From the NCBI GenBank assembly GCA_026874595.1, contig CM049307.1:48707678-48771677 (forward strand): 64,000 nucleotides of DNA, read 5' to 3'. Source of the stretch: Sipunculus nudus (taxonomy: Eukaryota > Annelida > Sipuncula > Golfingiida > Sipunculidae). Both the position numbers and the translations under genes were made by a program. This document shows positions 12,944 through 26,100 of this stretch, piece by piece. The stretch's first letter is position 1; every line of letters starts with the position of its first letter. The notes beneath the pieces were generated by a model. That model worked only from the letters and a program-made list of their open reading frames with translations. It was not told where the DNA came from and made no database searches.

Positions 12944-13138
12944 TTTTTGTGTTGTGTGCACCCAAGCCAGAATTGCAGCAGTGATGTTTGTTTAATTGTT
13001 TCTTGTTCTAAGTGTTTAGTACTTGCATTGTTCATATACATGTTACACATGTTCTTGAAAAGTAATGGTCCAGCATTGAAGCATTATACCTGGTGTAATC
13101 TCATTGCACAGGTTCGCATTAGGCCTGTAGGCCTTGTT

Positions 13139-14011
13139 TACATTTTTGGGCAAAGTTTTGGCAAAGTTAAGTTCAAATTAGGACCTTAGATAACTCCCTA
13201 AGTAAATTTTAAAGGCCTTGCATATCAAGGTGCCCCCCCCCTTTCAACTCTGCAGCTCTGTACACACCAATGAAATGTGAAGGAAGCAATTGAAAAATCA
13301 ATATTTTAATAAGAAGCATGTCAACTGGTCTTTACCCTTGACTGCAGACACAGCAAATGTATTATGTGTAGGACCAGGTTTTAAGGACTACTTTGAATAT
13401 TCACGATGCCTAGTCCTCCAGGAAAGTTTGTTCTGAAATTCCAAACTAGAGACTCTTCTACAGTAGTAGATGAGCACTCTTGTATACTCTTCAATGTGGA
13501 TACCCTTCTGGTGACATCTGCTCTCACATAACAACCAAGGCAAGCACTTCCTGTCTAGGGCCTTGTGCCCTAGTAGAGCGGGCAGGTACCCTGGTTGATA
13601 ATTTGCATGAAGCACAGAGAACAGTGGAATCCAGTATAACAAAAGTTAACACAGTAACAATAACACAGAGTTAGCAGTTGTCCAGCACTGTTCTACATGT
13701 GGGATCAACGGGAAAGGCGTAGCACCAGGTGTAAGCAGCCTCCTCTACTTGAAATGTCAAAGTTACTCATCTCAAAATTGCAACTGAGTACTTAATTGTA
13801 GTGTGGGTACAATAAGGATCCCTTGTGTCTGTTTCACTATTCATGAAAAAGCTGGGTCCATCTTCTGAATCGAGGTGTATTGCTTAGGTAGCCAGTGATC
13901 TCCTTGAGAGTTATAAGGTGGATGCTCTACTTTTATTTAGACCCTGCCCCCTCCCTCATCTCTTATACCCACAGGGATTGTGCGAGCAACCAAAGTTTTT
14001 CACTTCTTGTC
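13139..14011. other. Intergenic spacer and TSC2 3' UTR
   Basis: This is the short unique stretch between the family 2 element and the TSC2 stop codon, and it holds the TSC2 3' UTR and its polyadenylation signal. No other gene was recognised. Confidence 0.5.
13932..13937 (-). promoter_or_regulatory. Probable TSC2 polyadenylation signal
   Basis: AATAAA on the minus strand lies about 75 nt after the TSC2 stop codon. It is the first canonical hexamer downstream and would give a short 3' UTR. Confidence 0.5.
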
Positions 14012-14179
14012 CTATAGCACATAATCAGAGAAGTCCTCAGCCAGCAGACTCTTTCCTCTCTCACTCTCCCCTTGGACTTTTTGGTGAATTCGCTTGAGCT
14101 GCCGTAGACGCTCCAGCCAGTTTGAAGCATACGGGTCTCGAGGGTTTGTTTTCTGTCTTTGTAGAATCATGGATGCCAG
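14012..14179 (-). CDS. TSC2: TSC2 last exon, ending EDFSDYVL
   Basis: Fifty-five codons plus [23 protein letters not shown] aligns with [20 protein letters not shown], the C-terminal end of the GAP fold. The vertebrate tail is longer, but both end EDF(S/T)(D/E)(Y/F)V. The acceptor is ttctttttctag. Confidence 0.97.
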   Translation of the reverse strand: MASMILQRQKTNPRDPYASNWLERLRQLKRIHQKVQGESERGKSLLAEDFSDYVL

Positions 14180-17100
14180 CTAGAAAAAGAATTTTAAACA
14201 TTAACTGAAATAAAAGATGCAGTACATGTGACCAGGGAAATAAAAAAGATGTTATAACATTTGAACTGTTATAAACTTACTAGTATTTACTTATTCAAAG
14301 TTGACTAATTCACTACTGAAACATGGTATATTATCAAATAATGTATTTTGGATCATGTCCCTGGTGAATTCATATCTTCATATGGTGACAAGCAAGCAAC
14401 AGCTACAACCAATGGAAGTCCCTGAGTGGAGAGTTTTTTTAGCGAACCTGTGAGCTTATGCGATGGTGTGGCGTCGTCCGTCGTGCGTCATCTGTACGTT
14501 AACCATAGCTATCTCAAAAACGGCAGGAGCTAGCATCACCAAATTTTTTGCAAATAATCAGTCATCCAAAAAACTATATCGGATTTTGTTTATTTTTTTT
14601 CTAACTGCATTTTCTTAGATTTTATAGGGAAAAAGCTAAAAAAGCTTTAAAAATCTTCTTCTCCAAAACTGTCCAGCCAAATTGTCTAATATTTTACAAA
14701 ATGATCCCTGGAACAATCTTTCTCAAGTTTGTTCGAATGGTTCCAGTTCGGAGATTTTTGGCTGAGTTACAGGAGGTTGAACTTTGTTAACTGTGCAAAA
14801 AAGCATATTAAAATTTATATCTCAAAAACCACTGGAGCTATCATCACCAAATTTTATGCCAATGTTGGTCACCTAGGTCATATCTGAAATTGAGGTATTG
14901 GTGGCCCCACCTGCATCGGCCTTTTTTGTACGGGGTCATCAGTGCCTGTATCACACTGAGGGCTACAAAAATCTTCCTCTCTGAAACCAAATGGCCAAAA
15001 TGTTTAATATCGCACAGAAATGATCCTAGGGTAGTGCTTTCTGAAGTTTATTCAAATGGTCTCTTTTCAGTGACTTTTGGCTAAGTTATGGGAAGCTGAA
15101 TTTAGTCATATGCCATAACAGCCCATTTTAGCTCAGTGGCTACAAAGATCTTCTCAACAATACCACTGGGCCAAATTCTTAAATCTCACACATTAATTAT
15201 CCTCAGTTGATAATTCAAGTTTGTTCAAATGGTTTTGGTTCAGTGCGTTTTGGCTGATTTACAGGAAGCTGAACTTAGCCAATTTGCTCATCTGCCTTGG
15301 GATAAAATCACTCATCTCAGCAGTGGTTTGACATATCTGCCTAAAATTTTGCAGGTTTATACATCTTGGACAGCTTTCTCCATTTTATGACAGGTGGCAC
15401 CACCTACATTCACGTTTACTCTGCAGACATCCAAGCTCATATGTCGGGAACCGTTTGACCAATTGGGCCAAAATTTTCCATTTGTATAGACCTCACATAG
15501 CTCTTCATCATAGGCAAAACTGGTGGCACCACCTGCAACCATTTATGCACAGCGTCCATCTGTTCATCTGCCTTTGGATAAAATCACTCATATCTCAGCA
15601 GTGGTTTGACTTTTCCACCTGAAATTTTGCAGGTTTATACATCCTGGACAGCTCTCTTGATTTCATGACAGGTGGCGCCACCTACATTCAGGTTTACTAT
15701 GCAGACATCAAAGCTCATATCTCGGGAACCATTTGATCGATTGGGCCAAAAGTTTGCATGAGTATAGATCTCGCATAGCTCTTCATCATAGGCAAAACTG
15801 GTGGCACCACCTGCAACCACTTATGCACAGTGTCCATGTGTTCATCTGCCTTTGGATAAAATCACTTATACCTCAGCAGTGGTTTGACTTATCCACTTGA
15901 AATTTTGCAGGTTTAGACATCCTGGACAATTTTCTTGATTTTATGACAGGTGGCACCACCTACATTCACGTTTATGCTGCAGACATCCATGCTTATATTC
16001 AACACACCTCACTCTATTCCCCTTGCCACATAATCCATGCCTCACTTCACACGTCCCACTCTGATTTTTGCAGTTACACATAGTCTCTTGTCGACTACCC
16101 ATATTCTAGTTTTAAAATGTCCTAGTCTGAAACTTGCAGGTCCGAAACGTCCATTTTGCTGAAATCATAATGACAAAGGTAGATATGCAGGACTTAAGAG
16201 GATCAATATTAAATTTTAAAAATAAACCTCCATTCATACTCCCAAACTTTGCACAGGTTCGCATTAGGCCTGTAGGCCTTGTTACTAATGTTAAGTAATA
16301 TTATGTTTGTGACATTAGGGCCAATTATCACGGATACAGACATACAGACATACATGAATAATCTTCCCAGGTGTGCATAAGCAAACAAATATTTTAAGGT
16401 GAAATGTGATTAAAGCCAATTATTAACTGCAGTTTCTTCTCTTTTCAAAGAGACTTTCAGTCAGCCTGACTGAAAAGTGAAACAGGTAAAGAAACTGAAT
16501 TAAGTGGGTACTGTATAGGGGTGTATTGTAGAACGTTTCACAATCATGGTGAAATTATCTCCAATTTGTTTGACAATGACATCATTTCACAGCAATTGAT
16601 TAAAGACCCAACTGAGGAACTATTAGAAGAGCTTTATTAATGAGAATCAGCATGTACCACTTTTTTTTTTTTGGAGGTAACCACCTCCATTGATTTTAAT
16701 GCCAGTTTAACTAAGTATGGAAATCTGCAGAATTCAATTCCAGTTTCAGCTTACATGACAGGTTAGTAGCACATGCTTCTTCTCATTTTAAATCCTGGTT
16801 TTAACCAGGCCCAGTGACTACTGCACCTGCAGGCAGTGTGTGTAATCAGCCCATTGCTGGGTCATACCACCAAGGAACCCCTGAAAAGGCACACCTGTTT
16901 GTGAGTGAAACACAGCTGTGGGGCACACCCTTCCATTAAATCTACAGGGCCCTGGGTGGGGCTGACCGTGAAAAATATCACTCCCTTGGCCAAGATTGGA
17001 ACTCACAATCTGCTAGCTTTGAGCCCTGTGCTCTACCCCTGGACTACATTTCTAAGCTGGTAGCATGTACCACATTAAGTAGGGCTTAACAGTAAAGGTT

Positions 17101-20100
17101 AATGATATAACAAGGCTTACAGGAGGATTCTTATTTTCCAGTATATAAGAACTCACATTAGCATGGACTGCCATCTGTCTCACCAGGTTGGCCAGGTTGT
17201 TGTCTGAGATCACTTTGGTGTCAGTATGGCCGATGATGTCTTCTATGTCTGAGAAAGATATATTTATAAATTTCCCTTAAAATATCTTTCTGTTTTGTTT
17301 CTATATATATGTCATTCCTTCCCAGGATGATTAAGCATGACAATTTATGAAACTGGAAAGTATGATATACAGCCTGTGGCCAGTATCGGAGTGGCTAATC
17401 TTGGCTTTGTAACCCTTTACTGTTTACATTTATTTCAGATTTGGGACAAATTCTGACACTCCTCACAAAACATAACAGGTAATCTCATGCACAGCTTTTG
17501 TGGTATGTTTCTTTTTAATAAATTTGATTGTTATCTGATAATTGTCTACATTTACTTAACTAAATGCAATAGTGAGGGGAGGCTAGCTGTTAACTTGAAA
17601 CATTTTCTCATCTTTAAACCAGTGCTTTCAAGGATGGTCCTTATTCCATGGACACAGTAGGTTTGATCAAAACTGATGTATCAAGACAGGTGAGATAAAT
17701 TATTTGGTCATAATATAAATGACTGTTTAGCTGTGTTGAAGGGGCGCTGTATTCCAGAAGGTTTTATTTGCTTGATAATATCCCTCTTGCAAATATCATG
17801 AATTTGAAACTCTTGAAAACATAAAGCTAAACACAGTATATCATGAGATAATACAGCCCTAATGATGAAGGGAATTCATCGTTTGCCCATGTATTTCCAA
17901 GCCAATATCATCCCTGGGTAAATAAAGGGGTTTTACCTTCGGGCACCTGAAACACCTCAAAACACAAAATGAATTAGTTACTGGTAGTTAATTTGTAACA
18001 GTGCAGTTCACATGAGACCTTACCTCTTGTCACTCTCTCCCTCTCTTTCTCTCTCACACTCTCTCTACCCTACCCCTCCACTTACCTTCCCTTGCCTGAA
18101 CTCTAACAGCGTTGGTTGCGTGGTCCAGTGGCTGGATCACAATACTCACATAGTTGAACTGTCCCTGAAACAAATTTAAACAAGTCTACATCACATCATT
18201 TACATTCTATGGTTACTTGCATGTCATTAAAAAAGGTAATGTTTGCTTGAGAGAATTTTTGAACTGTAGCTATCATACAGTTTGTAAGATTCTGATTTAT
18301 TCATATTTTCTTAAATTTCGTGAAACCCATGTGCAACTAATAACCATGCAAATATTAACTCAACAAACATTAAAAAAAAAAGTTTGAGATTAGACTTAAT
18401 TATCTTGATAATTAAATTAACACAAAACAACCAACATGACACACATCATAAAGAAAATTATTCCTTTTTTAACTTCATTAAAACTGCATGCCAAAGCAGC
18501 ATTTAGCATCGTTGAAGGTTCATCTGTTCAGGGAAATCTAAAATATCTGCTCCAAAAAAGTTTGTTACCGTAAGAGTGTTCCCATCTTAATCTTACTCTT
18601 TTATAGATATAGAACAAGAATACACAGAAAAAGTTGGATCACCCTGTATGGGAATCAAACCCATGACCCTTTGACAGCCAGTCATCTGCTTTACCACTTA
18701 GCTAACAGGGATCCCCAAACCCTTATGTGTATCAGCTCACTTTCATAGGTACCAGCAAAGTGACGTCAGCGTGACTCAAGGGTATTATACATACTACGTG
18801 TCGACACAGAGACTTTGCAGGCAGCAGTGATAACTAATGGCCAAAATTTTACGGTGTGCATCATGTATTATATAGAGAGATGTTTGAATAGCCATGCTCG
18901 TCAATTGCACAGAGATATAGATCAAGAATACACAGAAAAAGTCAGTTATCTCTATTGAGGAAAAAAACTGGCTAACCTTAATTGTTCCAAGCTTGTAGTC
19001 TTCCCCGCTGTCATTATAGATGATATGCACATAATCGTTACCGATGTGTAACTTCTTGGCATTGCAGTTAGGATCAGACTCTCTGTTTGGCATCAGTGTA
19101 GCCACATGGAACAGAACTGTGATCGAAAGTAGATAATTTGATTGACATGTATATTTGACAAGCAGGCATGGGTTTTACGATTTCCTGATGAGGTATCTTA
19201 TTGTGTATAGTGGTTCATATTAAACCATAATCAATACTTGTGTGTTCCTTTCAGGTTATTCTGTCATTACCTGATTCAACATTAGTAATGACTTAATGTA
19301 TTTCATGTGAAATTCGCCAAATCTTTTAAAAGCTAACCTTGTATTAAAAGTAGAAATATAGCAAAGTACAATACATAGTTTATCAAAAATTATTTCTAAA
19401 CTGAGACCAGGATAGAAAGTATTTTTTCATTTTAAATATAAAGGCACAACAAATTTGACTTAAATTCTGAAGACAATATATACAGAAGAAATAAAGAAAA
19501 GATTAAACTCAACTTAAGAAATGTGATCTGATGCCTGTATGACTTTCGAATTATTACCATAACTTGTGTGAAAATGTATTCTGAAAACTAAAATTAAAAA
19601 GGTTTAGACTTGACAGAGATGATAGGGCTGTTTTCATCCTGTTTTAATAGAAGGTGCCCTGTACTGGCCATGGTTCTAATCTTTAAAAAAATATATCACA
19701 TGTATTGTCTATAGGTAAGCAGTGACAAAAGAATCCCCATGGGGTTCATGTTCTTCTTACCCTGCATGAAGTCACTGTGCCATGTGTATGCAAATTGGCC
19801 ATCTGCTCCACTTAGGTCAAGGCCACCGATGTATACAGTTTCAGGGTTACAGTCTTGTAAAGGAAGCAGTGTCCCGATACCTTGTAGGAACTCAGTGTAT
19901 CGAGGGGATCCATACAGATTGGACAGGATCTCTGTCTCACTGCTCACCTGTGATAGAATACATACAATACATACTGTGGTTGCCTTTTCATTCGTGAGGG
20001 TTTTAATTTCGCGATATTCGCTAATGAGAAATAACCATGAATATGTAACCCTCGGGAATAAAATGGCTCATCAACCAAGATGAATATGAGGGGCTGATGC

Positions 20101-23100
20101 ATCTGTAAAAACAGATTAGATATCACAGCTCTGGAAACAAGATAATCAGCAATCTAATCATTGCATTGTATGTGAACTGGCCCATGCAAACAAGTATTAA
20201 TTATTGTAAAACACGGGGTAATTACATGAGATATATCAACTATGACACAGGTGATAAGTGAATGACTGAACCAGAAATGCAATGCATTAGGTATTGTAGG
20301 ACATTCTAAATTTTAAATCAATACAAATACTTTTGCACTTAGGTTGTACAGGTTCTGGTGCAATCGCGAAAATGAAACCTTCACAAAACATTCAAATTGA
20401 AGAAATTGCGAAATTTCAGCCTCGCAAATATAAAGCCAACCACAGTTATCACCAGGCAACTCCCCAGACAAATCAATTCACAATAGGACAAGGTTTTGAG
20501 CAAATCTGTTTGCAAACCTTTTTGTCTTTTATAATTCATAGCAAGAGATAACCAAAGAACCCTACTGCAAGCTGATGAATGGGTATACATTATAATTGCT
20601 TTACACTTGGGTTAGTACAAATGTGTACAACTTTAACACAGTACCAATGAAGACATACACATTAGTGGATACTGCATATAAGATAGTTTAAGTCTAGTAA
20701 GAGAATTATATATTTATTCTTTGCTCCTTATATAAGTGTGTTACCTTAAATAAGTTTCTTCAAAAGATTCACAAACTTTGATACTGCACTAGGCAAATAT
20801 CTGTCTTCAGATTCCTTGCATAGATCATAAGCTTTTGAGAATTTAAATGTTTCTTAAAGCCTAAATGGAAATAAATACCTCACGGTGCACTTTTGAAAGA
20901 CCATCTAGCACTATCGGAATGACACTACAAATGTGCTTTCTAATAATAGATCCAGAATGAGGATTAATTAGCTTGAAATTTTACAAGCCTGCAGAGCTTG
21001 TATATTACTTATTCCACAGGCCCTCCAGGGAAAATAAACATCTCACTTTTTTTTCTAAGATGACAGATTCTAATGTATATATATGGTGCTTTCTGAAAGC
21101 ATGGAATATCTGAAGACATACCAGATATGATTATTAATTTACAATATTAACAGGTACAGAATACTGTTACAGTACTAGTAGTACAGCTTTACCATCAGGG
21201 TATGTGATACCCTCTTTTCTATATGGTTTCAATTTTCAGATATTCTGGAGGTAATATGACAATATTATAAACTAATTAACTTGACGGTCAAGGTCAGTTA
21301 GCTATAATCAAACTGCCACTCACCTGGCCTGAGCCCACATACACCACACCAATCTTGTGAGTCTCATATGGAAACATCAGATCAAGCATCTTGACAGCTC
21401 TGTTGACCACCTGCATAAAATATGTAATTATCAGCTACTGGCCTAAAACAGAGGTCACAATTAATGGGTATCAGGTATATTAAATATACATGAAATATAG
21501 GGTTTTTGCTTAAATATTATGGTGTCTGCCAATATTTCATTCTAAAGCTTTTTGCTTACTCTTGTACACAAGTGGAAATAAACTTTCACTAGACCTGATC
21601 AGTGGCATGAAACATGAATATAGCACACAGGCCATCTAGTGGCTGTATAGCGAAACTTAACAGATTAAGATTTTTCAAAGTCCCAACAGGTGATGTTTTC
21701 TGTTTCCTCTTTCATGTGTTTTCTCCTTGTGTCAGAAAGTCTTGTCATTGTAAACAGACAAATGACTCTGTTTCCTCACATATAGACCCATATCAATGTA
21801 CAAAACAGGTAAATTAGAGGTAGTAAGTCTGTGTGATGAGGCTGGTTTTACTGGGAAACTGTTGTACTGAGCCAAAATGAATTAACAGCATGAGATACAG
21901 CACACATTATTTCAAATGTTTATGTACTACCTTTAAGGCTGTGAAATCAAATAAAATTGTTAAAATAAGAAAACTGTAAAAATATTATTACATAATTTGG
22001 TTTGGCTTGTGAGGTGATGCAATATTCTGATAATCACTGGAATGTACACCATACATCAGTCATGTTTTTGCATCAGTCTGATGTCTGAATACTATATAGA
22101 AAGTACCATAAAAATTAAACTGCTCTCTGTGTACTCAAACTTCACGTTAACACAAACCACCCTACATTTACCTCATTCTGAGCTGGTAGTGCCACAGGCC
22201 TCTCCTCTTGTCTGGCCCTGAATGCCCCTGAGTGGTAGAGCTGGAGAAACACAAAGTTGGGGTTCATCCCACCTCGACTCCCTCCTAGGTCCTTCGCTAC
22301 CTTCAGTCGTCTGGCTATGGCTGCCTTCTGTCTGGCCATGGTATGGGTACCAATAGTCTGTGATCTAGACCTGCGGGGTTCCTGAAAGAAGACATGTATG
22401 TGTAAATATTTTATATTATACAAAAAATGCCCTTATCCACTTAGCCATCCCCGACCCCCCCCCCCCCCCCCCCCCCCGCATGAACTCCATTAATAACAGT
22501 GGAAGGACTTTTGGAAGGAACAATTGATTAAATATTTACTCCAAATGGTTAAATTATAGGATTGGTTTAAATTTATTGATCTTTAATATCTGTCCTTTCA
22601 TAAAAACCATCAAAACTGAACTTTTATGTTGGTCATATCATAAAATGATAAAGACGACTTAAATTGGGACAAATCTTTAATAAAGGTACATTTTATTTAT
22701 GGAAAAAAGGGTTACACTAGATACTTTGAATCATATCTCCAAGATGAAAGCTGCATTTGTCACATGCACATATCCAGTACAAGCAGGACACATTTAAACT
22801 TATTGTTCATGCTGCCTTCAAGAGCAGATGATTCCTTCTGATTATCCCCCTGATATCTATAAGTTCAAGACTGATCTCTAGTAGACACTGGTATACTTAT
22901 GTCACCTACCACCCCTTGCTCTGGCTCCTCAGGTCCTGCTGATTCAGCCTTTGTCTCTGGGCTGGCCTCGACAGCACTGTCCTTCTGTATTAGGTCCTGC
23001 ATTGTGGGGGCCAGGTCAGGAGAGGAGCTGCTCTTTGTTAATGGTTTATCATCTGTGCCTTCCTTGGAGTCCTGTAAAACAACACGATATACATTATCAG

Positions 23101-26100
23101 TCATGTTTCAAAATTTAGAATCTACAATGCAGTTACAAATATACCAATTAGCACTTTTTTAAACTAGGATTAGTCTAACATTACAGTCAGCACTTGACAT
23201 TCCGACCCTTAACAATCTGAAAACCTGGCAATCCGACAGTATTTTGCAATAAACGAACAGGACCCATAGAAATTAGCCTTGACAAACTAACAGCCTTGGA
23301 TTGTGACTCTGACATGACATTTCCCGACACAAACAAGGATACAGAAATTTTCTGACTTGACAATCCGACCGGTATATTGTCCTTTGATGTCATTTGTTGC
23401 GCTCCTGCACACAGCACCCTGATCGATTAGGTTTGAAATTCAGCAATGCTTACTGTTCTAAATGTACACTAGAGCCAATTATTGAGTCAATTTGGCTCAC
23501 TAATAAAGTCAGTTTAGATCCGTATGTGGCAGGCATGAACCTCTCAGTGTGTGAAACACGCAGAGGTGGAGAATGGTGTGGGGGACCTTTTCCAGGCACT
23601 CAACAGTGCTGACCACGGGACCACGAAGGAATACCTGGTATTGGACAACATGGAGCCCACGGAAACAATGCCAATGGTCGCTGATATTGTATCAATGGTC
23701 AAAGAAGACGGAGGCGACATTGAGAGTGAGTCTGAGGGAGTAGATGGTCCTTCTAAACCAGTCACTCCCAGAGACACGATCTGGGGAATAGAAACAGGGC
23801 TACAGTATATGGAGGAGCAGTGCTTCGCTGCAGGGGACTTTGATGCTGACAGTGGACTGCTTAGAAAAGTCTGTGAAAATCAAAATAAAAGATCAAGATA
23901 CCAGACAGACATGCTTGCATTCTTTAGATGTACATGAACTGCTGGTTCATTTATTAAATACATTTAGTTAGTGTTTGTTCAGAAATATAAGCATGCCTCA
24001 TAATGGTAGAATCTGCATAGGTCATCAATTTTGATGAGCATAGTATATATAGACATGTATATAAGAATAAAAACAGTACTCCATGACAGATGTTTTACTT
24101 CCTAAATCACATAAATCCTAACAATATCATATACAAAGATATATGACAAAATACTTAATGAATTATAACAAGTCTTCCAAACATTTAAGTCACATTGTAT
24201 CTTGACCCTCTGTCCCCTTTATTAATTTGACAAACCGACAGCCTTGCAATCTGACATAAATTAGTGTATAACATTTAGTGTCGAATTATCAAGTCATGAC
24301 TGTACTTTGTTTTATATGTATATTTCACTATAAATTACAAGTAGCAATGGAAAGCTACAAATACTCTTGTTGACCCATTTATTAATATTGAAATTCAACA
24401 AACCATTCTTATTAAATTACTATCTTTAAAAATTCTTCAAAATTGACAGAGAACAGCTCTGCAGTTCTTTCAGCAGCAGCTCACGATTCTTAACAGAAAT
24501 GTCTCTGAGTTAGAGCTGTAGCAACCAGATTTACTATAAGACACTAAGCAGCAAAATATATGGGCCACACTAGAATACGGGTAGTTGACAAGCGACTACG
24601 TGTATCTGCTGAAATCAGAGTGGGACGGGTGAAGTGAGGCATCGATTGAGTAACAAGGGGAAATAGAGTGAGGTGTGTTGCATATTAGAATGGATGTCTG
24701 CAGCCGAAATGTGTAAGTAGGTTGTGCCACCAACCACAAAATCCAGAAAGCTATCAAATTTGTATACAAATGCAAAAAGTCAAACCACTGCCGTGATATG
24801 AGTGATTTTATCCCACGGCAGACAAACAGATGGACGCTGTGCAAAAATGGTTGCAGGTGGCGCCACCAGTTTTGCATATGATAAAGAGCTATGTGAGATC
24901 TATGCACATGCAAAATTTTGGCCTAATCAGTCAAACGGTTCTTGAGATATGAGCTTGGATGCCTGCAGCGTAAACGTGAATGTAGGTGGCACCACCTGTC
25001 ATAAAATCAAGAAAGCTGTCCAGGATGTATACACATGCAAAATTTCAGGTGGATAAGTCTAACCAATGCAGAGATATTAGTGATTTTATCCCAAGGCAGA
25101 TAAACAGATGGACGCTGTGCAAAAATGGTTGCGGAGTGGAGCCACCATTATTTATGTATGTTATAAAGCTATCCAAGGGCTACATTGTAAACGTGAATGT
25201 AGGTGGCACCACCTGTCATAAAATCAAGAAAGCTGTCCAGGATGTATACACATGCAAAATTTCAGGTGGATAAGTCTAACCAATGCAGAGATATTAGTGA
25301 ACGTGAATGTAGGTGGCACCACCTGTCATAAAATCAAGAAAGCTGTCCAGGATGTATACACATGCAAAATTTCATGTGGATAAGTCTAACCAATGCAGAG
25401 ATATTAGTGATTTTATCCCAAGGCAGATAAACAGATGGACGCTGTGCAAAAATGGTTGTGGAGTGAAGCCACCATTATTTATGTATGTTATAAAGCTATC
25501 CAAGGGCTACATTTGTGCAAAATTTTTTTCCGGATCGGTCAAACGGTTCCCAAGATATGTGGGTTAATGTGTCAAAACAGACGCACAGATGTACTCACTG
25601 GAGAGAGGAAAGGTCAGAGGTCAAAACAAAATTGGGGCGCAGCAGTTCATGTGACCCGAACATAATCCCGGAATTAGTAAAATTCCGTCATGCGGTTATG
25701 GAGGAGTTCTCCAGACACTTACGCGGCAGCGGCAGCAGTGGGCTGAAAACATAGTATCAGCAAAACTCTGTTTTGGCGGATACAATTAGAGGGGTTTTGC
25801 CCCTCTAACATAAGAGAGTCCATTTAGATGTCATGCTTTCTTTTGTCTGAACTGCATGGTAATGCAAATTTTTTCATCTTTTTTGACAATGCTTCATGGC
25901 CTATAGGTGCAATGTTACTTAAAACAAGCAAATTCAAGCAATTAATCTCCCCCGCTTCCCCCTTCAAGTCAGGTATGATTTTAAAGTGTGTGGTGACTAA
26001 TATTTTACACCACACTCAAAAGATGGCAACTCCTGGCAGTTACTGCAAAAAATTCAAGTATTTTACTTCCACCGCTAGCGACACCTGTTGGTGATTGATG

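Larger units (their letters stand above)
8454..13138 (+). mobile_element. Family 2 Helentron-like (HINE) element, interrupted by a Helitron
   Basis: The element begins with a T run followed by AGCGTACCTGTGAGC. It ends CACAGGTTCGCATT, the hairpin AGGCC-TGTA-GGCCT, then TGTT. The near-terminal GCG(A/T)ACCTGTG and CACAGGTTCGC are inverted copies. The same ends occur at 14434-16283 and, reversed, at 58569-60957. Removing the nested Helitron at 10678-12943 leaves about 2.4 kb, the size of the reversed copy. There is no protein-coding capacity, so it is non-autonomous. Assignment to Helentron-associated elements is by architecture. Confidence 0.75.

Noticed and set aside
19739-20083. Plus-strand 114-codon frame
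   Set aside because: It is the shadow of the TSC2 exon at 19761-19947 plus MITE sequence.
22899-23162. Plus-strand 87-codon frame
   Set aside because: It is the shadow of the TSC2 exon at 22910-23071.
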